Notes: generated by a model not told the origin, from the sequence alone. DNA of 64,000 bases from Myxosarcina sp. GI1 (GCF_000756305.1 NZ_JRFE01000017.1:141434-205433); one strand, 5' to 3'. Counted from the first letter of the stretch, positions 7,750 to 17,240 are shown. Numbers and translations: made by a program.

Positions 7750-10185
7750 TCAACTACGAAGGGTGACATCAAACTTTTTAACCAGAGTATCGCGTACTTT
7801 TTGGTGAACTGGATCGACATCCTTATCGCTTAAAGTGCGATCGCTCGCTCGATAGATTAAGTTAAAAGCCAGACTGCGCTGTCCTTCAGGGACGTTTTTA
7901 CCTTTATATTCATCAAAGATGGCAATTTCCTGTAGCAGCTTACCCCCTGCTTTGGACATCGCACGCTCTAATGCGGCTACCGACAACTCCATAGGTGCAA
8001 AAAATGCCAGATCTCTAACCGCACCTGGATAAGTTGAATAAGCTTGAAATTTTGGTGTAATAAGTTCTTCTCGCTCTAACGCTGCCAATAAAACATCAAA
8101 CGCCAGTTGAAATAAATAAACTTCTTCTGGTAAATCCCGTTGCTGTCCTAGTTGGGGGTGAAGTTGCCCAAAAATTCCCAAACTTTTGCCCTCTAGCCAT
8201 AGAGAAGCAGTACGCCCTGGATGCAGTCTGTCTTCGTTAGTTTCTGGCTGATATGCTACGGATAAACCCAGATTGGTAAAGACATTATCTAAAATACCTT
8301 TTGCCTCATACCAAGTCATTGGCTTTTCTTTGCCACCAGTAACCCACAAACCACTAGAGAATAAATTGCCGCCCATAATTCCCGCAACCACATCGGTTTC
8401 CTGTAGGTTATTTTCTGTAGGTACGAAGACTCGTTCGATTTCAAAACCATTGAGCGCGCCATTGCCCTGAGATAAATTGTATGCCAAAGCATCGATTAAA
8501 CCAGAAAGTAAATCGATTCTCAAAGCCGAATACTCGGCAAATAAAGGATTGGCTAAGGCTATTTCTTTCCCCGTTGGCTTGACTAGCGAATAATGCACCA
8601 CCTCAGTCAGTCCGACACCTCGAAAGGTGGTTCGCAGCTTGTTTTTAACATAGTATTCAAAGGAAAGATAACCTGGTTCGGTTTTAGCAGGTAGGGTATC
8701 TTCAAAGCGATCGTAACCATAAAGACGGGCTACTTCTTCAATAAGATCGATTTCGCGTTCTAAATCTCGATAGCGATAGGGAGGAATGGTAACTCTCCAA
8801 ACGCGCTCGCTTTCTGAAACCGTTTCTAACTTGCAGCCTAAAGCAGAAAGAATTGATTCTACATCTGTAGCTTCAATATAGCCACTGCCATTTTCTGCCC
8901 TAACCGTTCCTAAAACCTGATGAATTCTCGACAACCGTAGTTCTATGGTACTTTTACTACCTGAAGCGACTCGGTTATCAGCTATAGTTTGCGCGATCGC
9001 ATTACCGCCCGTCAATTCTTGCAGTAAGGAGATCGCTCGATTGCTAGCTGCATCTATCTCTACCTGATTGACACCTCGTTCGTAACGAGTCGAAGCCTCA
9101 CTATGCAAACTTACGGCGCGAGAAGAACGACGAATAGTAACGGGATCGAACAACGCCGCTTCTAAAACGATATTTTGAGTATTATTATCGACTTCTGTAG
9201 CCGCTCCACCCATAACTCCTGCTAGAGCTACTGGTTGGTCATTAGCGGTAATTAACAAGTTGCGATCGCTCAAGCTTCTCTCTTTGTCATCTAACGTTTT
9301 GAGAGTTTCTTGAGTTTTGGCAAACCGCACACCAATAGTTAAATCGCTCTTACCAGCTACCTGCTGCAATTTTTCACGGTCGAAAGCATGTAGGGGCTGT
9401 CCCCATTCCAACAGTACATAGTTAGTTATATCGACGACATTGTTAATCGGTCGAACTCCTGCATTTTGCAATCGCCGCCTGAGCCAGTCGGGAGAACCTG
9501 CTAGTTTTACGTCTTCGATAACCGTACCGATGTATGCAGGGCAAGCTTGTTTATCTTCAATCTCAATTGACAGAGAATTATTTTGTGAAATATCTATTTC
9601 TGGTATTTGAGGCAAGCGCACGGTTTTATCGGTCAATGCTGCCACTTCTCGCGCTATTCCTACCATACTCAAGGCATCGGCGCGATTGGCTGTGGTTGCC
9701 AAATCTAAAATTACATCATCCAAACCCAATAGAGGACGTACATCATCTCCAGGCTGTAAATTTTCTGTGGGAAAAATATAGATACCGTCCGATTCGGTTT
9801 CTAAACCCAACTCAGTTAGAGAACAAATCATTCCTTCTGAAGGTTCGCCCCGTAGTTTGGTACGCTTTAGCTTGAGATCGATCGCGGGTAAATAAGTACC
9901 AACTGTGGCTACTGGTACATAAATATCGGCTCTGACATTAGCTGCGCCGCAAACAATATTTAAAGGAGTTTCCGTGCCGACATCTACTACACAAACACTA
10001 AGCTTATCGGCATTGGGATGACGATCTCGTTTAATTACTTTTCCTACTACTACGCCATCGGCATTGGCTCGTAAATCTTCAATGGCTTCTAACTCAAAGC
10101 CTGCGATCGTTAATATTTTCCCCAACTTTTCTGGAGATAGATTGACATCGACTAATTCTTTTAACCAGTTTAAAGAGACGCGCAT
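7750..10185 (-). CDS. pheT: Phenylalanyl-tRNA synthetase beta subunit
   Basis: PheT carries the editing (B3/B4) and tRNA-binding domains of the synthetase. I place the start at the ATG ending at 10185 ([14 protein letters not shown]), which gives 811 residues, the usual length. The open frame runs 31 codons further upstream, but that leader does not match the family. An EMAP/OB tRNA-binding domain is at residues 40-150 ([19 protein letters not shown]), B3/B4 in the middle, B5 after it, and the C-terminal anticodon-binding FDX-ACB domain ends the chain ([17 protein letters not shown] region). It converges with the GGDEF gene. Confidence 0.97.
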   Translation of the reverse strand: MRVSLNWLKELVDVNLSPEKLGKILTIAGFELEAIEDLRANADGVVVGKVIKRDRHPNADKLSVCVVDVGTETPLNIVCGAANVRADIYVPVATVGTYLPAIDLKLKRTKLRGEPSEGMICSLTELGLETESDGIYIFPTENLQPGDDVRPLLGLDDVILDLATTANRADALSMVGIAREVAALTDKTVRLPQIPEIDISQNNSLSIEIEDKQACPAYIGTVIEDVKLAGSPDWLRRRLQNAGVRPINNVVDITNYVLLEWGQPLHAFDREKLQQVAGKSDLTIGVRFAKTQETLKTLDDKERSLSDRNLLITANDQPVALAGVMGGAATEVDNNTQNIVLEAALFDPVTIRRSSRAVSLHSEASTRYERGVNQVEIDAASNRAISLLQELTGGNAIAQTIADNRVASGSKSTIELRLSRIHQVLGTVRAENGSGYIEATDVESILSALGCKLETVSESERVWRVTIPPYRYRDLEREIDLIEEVARLYGYDRFEDTLPAKTEPGYLSFEYYVKNKLRTTFRGVGLTEVVHYSLVKPTGKEIALANPLFAEYSALRIDLLSGLIDALAYNLSQGNGALNGFEIERVFVPTENNLQETDVVAGIMGGNLFSSGLWVTGGKEKPMTWYEAKGILDNVFTNLGLSVAYQPETNEDRLHPGRTASLWLEGKSLGIFGQLHPQLGQQRDLPEEVYLFQLAFDVLLAALEREELITPKFQAYSTYPGAVRDLAFFAPMELSVAALERAMSKAGGKLLQEIAIFDEYKGKNVPEGQRSLAFNLIYRASDRTLSDKDVDPVHQKVRDTLVKKFDVTLRS

Positions 10186-10824
10186 CGAATCCTGAATTAT
10201 CCCAACAAATTTTTTCCGCTCAAATATTCTAACCTTAATAAGTATATTCACGAAGTCAGAAATTACTCCGCTTACCACGCCAAGGCAGTTAGCAAAACTA
10301 ATAAGCGTTGCAACTATAGCTTTTTTTAAAGCTTACGGCTTTACAGACTGTAGTTCGAATACTAAACAACCATTTGAAATGTTGCGCCGCGATCGCTTTT
10401 TTTTAAATTTACATTTTTACGATTGACCATTTTGTTTGCTTGAATTCCCGTAGCAATAAGCGAGGTTTTAAAATTTTGTTTTATTCTTTCGGTATATTTA
10501 CAGATAAATTATTTAACTTTATTACGATACGAATACAGCTTTTGTTTCAAAAATCTGGTAATTTAAAATTATTTTGTCTATACAGTTATCATGAAGTAAA
10601 CTATTCTAAAAGTCAAAACAGGTGGTTTTCAGAGTAAAACAAGTCATAGACTGTTGAATAAAATTATCTTATTAACTTTAGTCACCCCAAATACTAAAAA
10701 CTTAGGATATGCTGTTGATAAGTAACTAGAGTCTAGAAATTCAATCGCCAACGAGATTTGCTGCCTAAATAAAATATCTAGTTGAATCAAACTTTATTGG
10801 ACGGCGTATTATTAGGTATTTTGA
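10186..10824. other. 639-bp intergenic region between pheT and the kinase gene
   Basis: This divergent spacer is strongly AT-rich and holds one HIP1 octamer near 10390. It must contain the promoters of pheT and the kinase gene, but I cannot single out convincing -35/-10 pairs. A 65-codon TTG-initiated frame at 10440-10637 has low-complexity Phe/Leu/Lys-rich composition and no recognisable domain, so I do not call it a gene. Confidence 0.5.
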
Positions 10825-12411
10825 ATGAGTTATTGCCTCAATCCAACTTGCCCCAAACCTATCAATCATCCCAAAGCTAAAAATTGTAGAGCTTGTGGAG
10901 CAAAACTGTTGTTGCACGGTCGCTATCATTTAGTGAAAGGTCTAGGGAAAGGAGGTTTTGGTGCGACTTTTTTGGCTGCCGATCTTTCACTACCAGGAAA
11001 TCCCTTGTGCGTGATCAAACAGTTACGTCCCAACACTGATAATCCTAACTTTTTGTCGATGGCAAGGGAACTTTTCGAGCGCGAAGCTAAAACTTTAGGA
11101 AGAATCGGCAATCATCCCCAAATCCCCAGACTACTCGATTATTTTGAAGATAGACAGCAATTCTATTTAATACAAGAATTTGTTAAAGGTAATAATTTAC
11201 AACAGGAAGTTAAGAAAAACGGAGTTTTAAACGAAACCCAGATCAGGCAGGTTCTTAAAGAAATTTTAGTTATTCTTAAAGACATTCACGCTCAAAAAGT
11301 AATTCACCGCGATATAAAACCAGCTAACATCATTAGAAGAGAAATCGATAATAGACTGGTGCTAATTGATTTTGGCGTTGTCAAAAATCAGGGCAATACG
11401 GTAGCTGGTGGAGATGCTACCGCGTTGACTGCCTTTGCTGTAGGTACTCCTGGTTTTGCCCCTCCCGAACAGTTGGCAATGCGTCCCGTATATTCCAGTG
11501 ATGTTTATGCTTTGGGTGTTACCTGTATTTATTTAATGACGGGAAAAGCTCCTAAAAATCTAGAGTGCGATCCCATAACAGGAGAAATTGACTGGTTTAA
11601 AAATATCAAAGTCAGCGATAGTTTTGTCGATATTTTAACCCAAATGTTGGAGGTATCGGTTAAAAATCGTTATAAGACTGCCGATGAGGTTTTGCAGGCA
11701 CTAGATATCGAACATCATGTTGATAGTTTGGCTGAAAGCATAATTAGCCACACCAAGGTTGAGGAGCCACGTAGCTCTCCACTTTCTCGGACAAATAGTC
11801 TTCCTTTACGTAGAAATATTATTCCTAATCCTCGACAAGCAGGTTCTAGAACTGCTCACAGATTTGGAGATAGAATTTCCCCTTTAGGTAAAAATTCCTC
11901 TAGAAATCGATTAACACTTAATAGTAAAAGAACTGCTGGCGGTTTAGACCGCAATGCTGCTAGAGAAAAACCCAAGCCTGTTAAGGTAGAGGCAGAAATT
12001 ATTATAGATGCCTATGCTACAGGTAGAAGAGACTTTGGCTTAAAAGACCTCAGTAGGCAAGACTTGCAAAAATCCGAACTGGCGGAAAGTAACTTTCAAA
12101 ACTCAATAATGATTAAAACTAATTTTCAGAGTGCGGATTTGAGCTTTTGCAATTTTAGTAGTTCGGATATGCGTCAAGCAATCTTGCGTAATGCCAAACT
12201 AAATCGCGCTTTTTTTGTTGAGGTTAATTTGGAGGGTGCCGATTTGCGCGGTGCAAACCTGAGCGAGGCTAATTTCGATCGCTGTAAGCTAAAAGGTGTT
12301 AATCTCAGCGGTGCTAATTTAACCAATGCTAAGATCGATAAAGAACAATTAGAGACTGCCAAAACCAACTGGCTGACTATTTTGCCCAACGGTAGACGAG
12401 GATTTTGGTGA
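10825..12411 (+). CDS. SpkB-like Ser/Thr protein kinase with zinc ribbon and pentapeptide repeats
   Basis: The 528-residue protein has three parts. First is a four-Cys ribbon (C4, C9, C21, C24). Second is a eukaryotic-type kinase domain from residue 33 to about 295, with glycine loop GLGKGGFGATF, lysine K65, HRDIKPAN at 161-168 and DFG at 182-184. Third, after a basic Ser/Arg-rich linker, come pentapeptide repeats at about 420-505 (ADLRGANLSEANF). Synechocystis SpkB has the same N-terminal Cys motif, kinase and C-terminal pentapeptides, so orthology is plausible; SpkB is tied to redox stress. All catalytic residues are present. There are no transmembrane segments. Confidence 0.9.
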   Translation: MSYCLNPTCPKPINHPKAKNCRACGAKLLLHGRYHLVKGLGKGGFGATFLAADLSLPGNPLCVIKQLRPNTDNPNFLSMARELFEREAKTLGRIGNHPQIPRLLDYFEDRQQFYLIQEFVKGNNLQQEVKKNGVLNETQIRQVLKEILVILKDIHAQKVIHRDIKPANIIRREIDNRLVLIDFGVVKNQGNTVAGGDATALTAFAVGTPGFAPPEQLAMRPVYSSDVYALGVTCIYLMTGKAPKNLECDPITGEIDWFKNIKVSDSFVDILTQMLEVSVKNRYKTADEVLQALDIEHHVDSLAESIISHTKVEEPRSSPLSRTNSLPLRRNIIPNPRQAGSRTAHRFGDRISPLGKNSSRNRLTLNSKRTAGGLDRNAAREKPKPVKVEAEIIIDAYATGRRDFGLKDLSRQDLQKSELAESNFQNSIMIKTNFQSADLSFCNFSSSDMRQAILRNAKLNRAFFVEVNLEGADLRGANLSEANFDRCKLKGVNLSGANLTNAKIDKEQLETAKTNWLTILPNGRRGFW

Positions 12412-12439
12412 TTGTAGGTATTACCAATACATAAACTTT

Positions 12440-12691
12440 TTACTTCTGATTTTGAGATTTAAATCTACCCTCAACAAATTTGCGTTTGGCTAAATGTTTG
12501 GTTTTGCGTCCCGAAACTCGTTTGCGCCACATTCTAAAGCTAGAGGCTTTTAGTTCTCGGCGCATAATAGCAATGACCCGATCTTCCGACAGACCAAACT
12601 GAGCCTCAATTGCTCCAAAAGGCGTTCGATCTTCCCAAGCCATTTCAATAATGCGATCGAGCGATCGCGAATTTAAATCTGGTAACTTCAT
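12440..12691 (-). CDS. TIGR03643/DUF2805 family small protein
   Basis: The 83-residue basic protein has a predicted helix-turn-helix-like N-terminal half (LDRIIEMAWEDRTPFGAIEAQFGLSEDRVIAIMR) followed by a basic tail with RMWRKRVSGRKTKH. This is the pattern of the uncharacterised TIGR03643/DUF2805 family. The HTH-like section suggests nucleic-acid binding, but no function is established. The open frame begins at a TTG (12694); I prefer the ATG three bases on. A perfect 30-bp palindrome lies 12 bp upstream and could be its operator. Confidence 0.82.
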   Translation of the reverse strand: MKLPDLNSRSLDRIIEMAWEDRTPFGAIEAQFGLSEDRVIAIMRRELKASSFRMWRKRVSGRKTKHLAKRKFVEGRFKSQNQK

Positions 12692-12702
12692 CAATGTTTG
12701 TC

Positions 12703-12732
12703 TTAACTCTGTAGCGATCGCTACAGAGTTAA
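12703..12732. promoter_or_regulatory. Perfect 30-bp palindrome centred on a HIP1 site
   Basis: The sequence is its own reverse complement over 30 bp, with arms TTAACTCTGTAGCGA and centre GCGATCGC at 12714-12721. It lies between the stop of the COP23 gene and the start of the DUF2805 gene, both on the minus strand. No T-run follows on either strand, so a terminator is less likely than an operator or a structured repeat. HIP1 alone explains only the central eight bases. Confidence 0.55.
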
Positions 12733-12799
12733 ATACTCCTAAAATCTACAGTCAATCTTAGAAGTAATACAGCAGAAGTAACTCTACTTTAAGATAGGT

Positions 12800-13681
12800 T
12801 TAGCGAAATACTGCAGGTTTGCGTTCCGAGGGGTTGCCTGTAGAAACACCAGCCTTGTCTTGTTTGAGTTGACTGCCCGTACCTCCATCAGCAGGATCGA
12901 GAAAGGGACGCAGATCGATTTTTTCTGGAGATTTACGAGCAGTGTTACTCGTACGGTTGATGCCGATATCCTCTAAAATCTTGCCCACACCTTCAAAAAT
13001 TTGGTTTTCGGAGTCATTATCAGTTAGAGTATATACTCCGTCTGTTTGCTGACCATCATCGGCAGCTAACAAATTTTCAAAGACCAAATCGCGGGTTAAT
13101 TGGGGATCTTGTCCTGGTGGCACGGTGAACACAATTCGACAGTCTGAGGGATCGACTTGAGTTGTGACGCAGATAATATCATAGTTGTTTTCAACGTCAG
13201 TGGTTAACTCTAATAAGCCATCGGCGCGGTAGGCTTCAAAGCGACGGGTAATTTCATTACAGCGTCTTTCGGGAGTCCAACCGCCTCCTAATTGACTGGG
13301 AATTGCCCAGGGATAACCCCGTTCGGGCTGACTTTCAGGATAATACATAACCGTATATTCGCCATTAGTAATTTCGCAGCTAAACCGTGTATCGCTGCTG
13401 GTTCTTCTAGTAGGCGAGGGATTGACACTGCCTGGATCGTTGTCGATGATTACTTCTGGGGGGTCGTCAGTATTTTGCGCCATCGCTCCCTGCGCGCTGC
13501 CTTCGGCAATCGCGGAGCGCAAGCCCCCCAGGCTTATCGTCTGTAAGTATCGATCTATGCTAGCTAAATGTTTGCTGCTAGGAACGGGAAAAGCATCAAC
13601 ACCATTGCTATTGGCTAGTAGCATTACGCTAGCAGCCAAACTGGTTCGAGCAATTAATGATTTTAAAGGGCTGTTGAACAT
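12800..13681 (-). CDS. COP23 domain protein, exported
   Basis: The 293-residue protein has a Sec-type signal (basic start, then LAASVMLLANSNGVDA) and a linker. The COP23 domain runs from about residue 98 to 220, with RFSCEITNGEYTVMY, WTPERRCNEITRRFE and ICVTTQVDPSDCRIVFTVP and four Cys that could form two disulfides. The name comes from a circadian-oscillating cyanobacterial membrane protein; its molecular role is unknown. A GC-rich hairpin-forming patch is read in frame between signal and domain (SLGGLRSAIAEGSAQGAM), most likely an inserted repeat. The C-terminus is low complexity. Confidence 0.85.
   Translation of the reverse strand: MFNSPLKSLIARTSLAASVMLLANSNGVDAFPVPSSKHLASIDRYLQTISLGGLRSAIAEGSAQGAMAQNTDDPPEVIIDNDPGSVNPSPTRRTSSDTRFSCEITNGEYTVMYYPESQPERGYPWAIPSQLGGGWTPERRCNEITRRFEAYRADGLLELTTDVENNYDIICVTTQVDPSDCRIVFTVPPGQDPQLTRDLVFENLLAADDGQQTDGVYTLTDNDSENQIFEGVGKILEDIGINRTSNTARKSPEKIDLRPFLDPADGGTGSQLKQDKAGVSTGNPSERKPAVFR
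13481..13530. repeat. GC-rich hairpin repeat inside the COP23 gene
   Basis: In an AT-rich gene this 50-bp patch is strongly GC-rich and folds on itself. CGCTCC (13484-13489) pairs with GGAGCG (13514-13519) and TGCC (13498-13501) with GGCA (13505-13508) around a TTC loop. It is read through as SLGGLRSAIAEGSAQGAM-like residues. Similar peptides are familiar to me as translated cyanobacterial small repeats, but I have not aligned copies. Confidence 0.5.
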
Positions 13682-14032
13682 AGACTAATGATAATTAACG
13701 AGAGCTTAATTTGAAAAGCTACTAGACTAATAATTTGCAGTGATAATTTATCGGGCTTGAAAATTTGTTATTTACTAGTGAAGTTTGTTAATTAATTATG
13801 ACGAAGAGTGTTGGTAAATGTTTCTCAGGCGATCGCCCTGGCGTAAGCGCAACGCTAGACTAAAAGGCTTAGCTTATCTTTCAAGCGATCGCGCCGTCTC
13901 AATTCGACCTTAAAATATAGCAAATTGTTTTTTGATCGCTACTAGATGCCCGAAATTCGCTCTAGTTACATCTCAGATTTAAGTTCTTTACTAGCTTAAA
14001 ATTGAATGAATTAATGACTGATAGGGATTTTA
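13682..14032. other. 351-bp divergent spacer between COP23 and invertase genes
   Basis: The spacer is AT-rich with HIP1 sites near 13830 and 13884 and a GC-rich patch (CCTGGCGTAAGCGCAACGC, 13837-13855) resembling small dispersed repeats. I see no reading frame worth calling. It should hold promoters for both flanking divergent genes, none of which I can define. Confidence 0.4.
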
Positions 14033-15415
14033 TTGAATTTTTTAACTATGGAACAAAATCGAACTCTCGCCACAGAAGCTTGGGAAATTTTGCAAAGATC
14101 GATTATTTATTACTACGACCGCCCTATTGGTACTTTAGCTGCCTGTGATTCTTCTAGTCCCGCACTCAACTACGATCAGTGTTTTGTTCGCGATTTTGTT
14201 CCTGCGGCTTTAGTGTTTTTGATTAAAGGCAAAACTGAAATCGTACGTAATTTTTTAATACAAACTTTAAAACTACAGATAAAAGAAAAACAGCTAGATT
14301 TTCTCGAACCAGGACGGGGCTTAATGCCTGCTAGTTTTAAAGTCATCCATCAGGGAGAAGAACAATATTTACTAGCAGACTTTGGCGATCATGCTATTGG
14401 TAGGGTAACTCCTGTTGATTCCTGTTTTTGGTGGCTGTTTTTACTGCGGGCTTATATCAAAGCTACGGGAGAATATTCTCTGGCACATAGTCCCGAAATG
14501 CAGAAGGGAATGCGAATTATTATCGAACTTTGTCTGGCAGCAAGATTTGAAATGTACCCGACTTTACTCGTTCCCGATGGTGCCTGCATGATCGACCGCC
14601 GTATGGGAATTAATGGACATCCTTTAGAAATTCAGTCTTTGTTTCACATGGCTTTGCGCTGCGCCGAAGAACTGTTAATCGACAATAACGAAAATGCTAA
14701 AATACGTCAGGCGATCGCTGGTCGTATTCCTCCCCTGACCGAACATATTCGCTATCATTACTGGCTAGATCCCCAACGCTTAAACGTTATCTACCGCTAC
14801 AAGGCTGAGGAATACGGACAAGATGTCTTAAATCAGTTTAATATTTATTCCGATTCGATACCCTATGCAGAACTCAGTGAATGGTTTCCCGAAAATGGAG
14901 GCTACTTAGTTGGTAATCTCGGTCCTTCTCAGTTAGACTGTCGCTTCTTTTCTTTAGGTAACTTAGTGGCAATTCTGTCTTCTTTGGTATCGCCACAGCA
15001 GGGCGAAGTCATTATGCACACTATTGAAGAAAAGTGGCAAGATCTTATTGGGTGGATGCCAATGAAGATTTGTTTTCCCGCTCTTAAAGGCAGAGACTGG
15101 CAGCTATTAACGGGATGCGATCCCAAAAATCGTCCCTGGTCTTACCATAACGGTGGTAACTGGCCCGTTCTACTCGGTTTTTTGGTGGCGGCAGCCTTAA
15201 AGCTCGATCGCTTCGATCTAGCAAAAAGAGCGATGGCAATCTCTAACCAGCGTTTACCCTTAGATGAGTGGGCAGAATACTATGACGGTAAAAATGGTCG
15301 CTTGGTAGGCAAAGAAGCCAGAAAATATCAAACCTGGACGATCGCTAGCTTTATTCTGGCAGAAGAATTAATTACCAATCCTAACTATTTAGATTGGATT
15401 TCCTACGATAGATAA
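14033..15415 (+). CDS. Alkaline/neutral invertase (glycoside hydrolase family 100)
   Basis: The enzyme hydrolyses sucrose to glucose and fructose in the cytoplasm. The 460-residue length and (alpha/alpha)6-barrel signatures fit GH100: NYDQCFVRDFVPAALVFL near residue 47 with the catalytic-region Asp, PVDSCFWWLFLLRAY, and GNWPVLLGFLVAAAL near the C-terminus. I keep the TTG at 14033 because AGGGA (14023-14027) sits five bases before it; an ATG at 14048 (MEQNRTL) is the alternative and lacks a ribosome-binding site. It suggests the organism makes or imports sucrose. It converges with a CE2-like esterase. Confidence 0.93.
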   Translation: MNFLTMEQNRTLATEAWEILQRSIIYYYDRPIGTLAACDSSSPALNYDQCFVRDFVPAALVFLIKGKTEIVRNFLIQTLKLQIKEKQLDFLEPGRGLMPASFKVIHQGEEQYLLADFGDHAIGRVTPVDSCFWWLFLLRAYIKATGEYSLAHSPEMQKGMRIIIELCLAARFEMYPTLLVPDGACMIDRRMGINGHPLEIQSLFHMALRCAEELLIDNNENAKIRQAIAGRIPPLTEHIRYHYWLDPQRLNVIYRYKAEEYGQDVLNQFNIYSDSIPYAELSEWFPENGGYLVGNLGPSQLDCRFFSLGNLVAILSSLVSPQQGEVIMHTIEEKWQDLIGWMPMKICFPALKGRDWQLLTGCDPKNRPWSYHNGGNWPVLLGFLVAAALKLDRFDLAKRAMAISNQRLPLDEWAEYYDGKNGRLVGKEARKYQTWTIASFILAEELITNPNYLDWISYDR

Positions 15416-15428
15416 TGCCTTGCCCTAA

Positions 15429-16580
15429 CTACTTACTAACATCCCAATTAAAACCATCATCGACTAAAGTACCGTCGATGAGAGTTTTAAGCGCATCTGC
15501 CATTGCTTTTTGTTCGCTAAATCTAGGATGACCCGAAGTAACTTGCTCGGTGATTAAAGAATATACCTTATTGTCGTTAGTTTCCTGTTTGTATTCGGCG
15601 ATCGCTTCAGTTAAATAGTTATCCCATTTAGAATCGTGATACATATTGGGAAACATCCCGATAAAATAGGCGTTGGGATGTTTGGCACGAAGCTCGCTAA
15701 TAAACTGCTTATAGCGACTTTTCCATTCTTGACTGGATAGATCGGAGCCGATATTGATACTTGAAGCGTCGTTTTGACCTAAAGCAACGATAACTAAGTC
15801 GGGATTGTATTTAGCGAAATTCCATTGAGGAGCGTCGTCAAGGGGTTTGGCTTTATCATAAATTGCTTCCATACCAGTTTGTTCGTGCCAAAAACCATAT
15901 CCGTCAACTAAAGAAACGCCTCCTTGAGCTACTAAAGAAACTTCCGCACCATAGTCTCTAGCTAAAATCGAGCCAAAACTAAGATAGGCATTAGCCAAAT
16001 CGTGATTGCTGCCTGGAGGATCGGAAGTACCTACCCGATCGGATTCTACTGTAGCACCTGCTGCGATTGAGTCTCCATAAACTTCAATTTTTTTGTTGGA
16101 GGCAAAATTTCCTGGAAGTAAATTGCCATCGGTAACTATGCCATGAAATTTAAATTCGCCCGTTACGTAATCATTGCGTTTGACTAGCAATACTTTATGA
16201 GTTTTATTTTCTAACCCATTTGCGATATCGTAAATTTTTGGCTGTTCGCCCTGTTTTAAAAGAATTGTCTTGGGTTCGGAATCATCGTTGAGATAAACAT
16301 CGACATAATTTTCTCCGCCCCAATTATCTTCAGACAGTTTGACTTTTAAACCAGTACCTGAAAATTTAAATTCAACCATCGAGCCTGGATAACTAAAAAC
16401 TGGTGTTGAAGAATTTTGTCCTTCAATTCTACCCGTGTAGTAAAAATCTGCATTATTTGCTGCTATCTCTTTAACTTGTCCTGAAGTTGCAGAAACTTGT
16501 TTGTTGTTGTAAAAACTTTGCGATATTAGAACAAGTAAAAATTTGGCAAAAATTACTTGGAATCTATTAGTCAAAAACAT
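15429..16580 (-). CDS. Exported SGNH/GDSL hydrolase, carbohydrate esterase family 2-like
   Basis: The 383-residue protein has a hydrophobic signal-like N-terminus (FAKFLLVLISQSF), an N-terminal beta-sandwich (residues 45-150, with YTGRIEGQNSSTPVFSYPG) and a C-terminal SGNH hydrolase domain. The domain opens with block I KIEVYGDSIAAG carrying the nucleophile Ser, then GQNDASS, and a late SGHPRF with the catalytic His. CE2 enzymes deacetylate plant or microbial polysaccharides; this one probably acts on exported glycans. Its stop is 13 bp from that of the convergent invertase. Confidence 0.85.
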   Translation of the reverse strand: MFLTNRFQVIFAKFLLVLISQSFYNNKQVSATSGQVKEIAANNADFYYTGRIEGQNSSTPVFSYPGSMVEFKFSGTGLKVKLSEDNWGGENYVDVYLNDDSEPKTILLKQGEQPKIYDIANGLENKTHKVLLVKRNDYVTGEFKFHGIVTDGNLLPGNFASNKKIEVYGDSIAAGATVESDRVGTSDPPGSNHDLANAYLSFGSILARDYGAEVSLVAQGGVSLVDGYGFWHEQTGMEAIYDKAKPLDDAPQWNFAKYNPDLVIVALGQNDASSINIGSDLSSQEWKSRYKQFISELRAKHPNAYFIGMFPNMYHDSKWDNYLTEAIAEYKQETNDNKVYSLITEQVTSGHPRFSEQKAMADALKTLIDGTLVDDGFNWDVSK

Positions 16581-16696
16581 TTTAAATATGATTTTTTAGA
16601 TTATGTTGACTATTTTTACTGAAGTTTGCAGCTATTAAACAAATGCTAATTACTTTCATCATAAATTTAGCTTTAGTTTTATTGAGCTACAGCAAA

Positions 16697-16734
16697 AACC
16701 CCGTGTATCGATCGCGCGATCGATACACGGGGTT
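16697..16734 (-). terminator. 38-bp perfect palindrome, terminator of the hli gene
   Basis: Arms AACCCCGTGTATCGATCGC and its exact complement form a 19-bp stem with no loop bases. On the minus strand it is followed by TTTGC, and it lies 39 bp downstream of the hli stop codon, so it fits an intrinsic terminator. The core CGATCGCGCGATCG is built from HIP1-like halves. It is unusually long for a terminator and may also be a repeat element. Confidence 0.65.
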
Positions 16735-16773
16735 GAAAGTTACTGTTATTAGTAACTATATTTACTTTAAAAA

Positions 16774-16917
16774 TTACATCAAGCCTAATTGACTTAAAAT
16801 TCCTTGTCCTGTCGCCAATTCTACTGCTACGGCAATGACAAAACCTAACATAGCCAAACGACCATTCCAGATTTCAGCAAAGCGAGTAAAACCAAATTTG
16901 TTTTGTGGTGTTTCCAT
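16774..16917 (-). CDS. High-light-inducible protein (HLIP/SCP), one-helix chlorophyll-binding
   Basis: A 47-residue reading frame from ATG (16917-16915) to TAA (16776-16774). It encodes one transmembrane helix with the chlorophyll-binding motif RFAEIWNGRLAMLGFVIAV, the ExxNxRxAM(L/I)GF signature of the light-harvesting-like family. HLIPs dissipate excitation energy and protect photosystem II assembly intermediates in the thylakoid under strong light. GAGG ten bases before the ATG is a good ribosome-binding site. It ends in LGLM rather than a long tail. A palindromic terminator follows. The gene is monocistronic. Confidence 0.93.
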   Translation of the reverse strand: METPQNKFGFTRFAEIWNGRLAMLGFVIAVAVELATGQGILSQLGLM

Positions 16918-17240
16918 GATAATTAGTCCTCTATAATTGCGGTTATGAGATTTATGTCAAGTATATGTTATTAAGTTTAACAATTGAACTCAGACCTCGC
17001 AATATATCTTTAGACTTAAATGTAGGTGCGATCGATTCTGCCGTTGATGAGTGACGCGCTATTCTCTTTGGAAGATCGCGCTACTGCAAGTAAATAAAAA
17101 AATACCGCTCGAAATGATTTGTTTAAACAAACAATTTAAAAAAATTTGAGTTTTTACTCGATTACTGCAAGCATCAACGCTCAATTTTCTAAAATAGCTA
17201 AATAATGTAAATAGATATATAAAACCAGATATACTCGACT
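16918..17240. other. 323-bp divergent spacer between hli and mutS2
   Basis: The spacer is AT-rich. A plausible hli promoter is listed separately. Nothing else stands out apart from a short GC-richer patch near 17045-17085. No ribosome-binding site precedes the TTG start of mutS2. Confidence 0.4.
16960..16988 (-). promoter_or_regulatory. Candidate sigma-70 promoter of hli
   Basis: Read on the minus strand, a -35-like TTCAAT (16988-16983) and a good -10 TATACT (16965-16960) are 17 bp apart. Transcription would start near 16953, giving a leader of about 36 nt containing the GAGG site. The -35 box is poor, as is common for light-regulated cyanobacterial promoters. A TTGACA closer to the gene has no -10 compatible with keeping the ribosome-binding site. 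Confidence 0.35.

Noticed and set aside
10186..10278. N-terminal extension of PheT by 31 residues
   Set aside because: [13 protein letters not shown]... does not fit PheT; the ATG at 10185 gives the normal [10 protein letters not shown] start and length.
10440..10637. 65-codon TTG-initiated frame in the pheT/kinase spacer
   Set aside because: Low-complexity Phe/Lys/Leu composition expected of AT-rich non-coding DNA, no ribosome-binding site and no recognisable domain.
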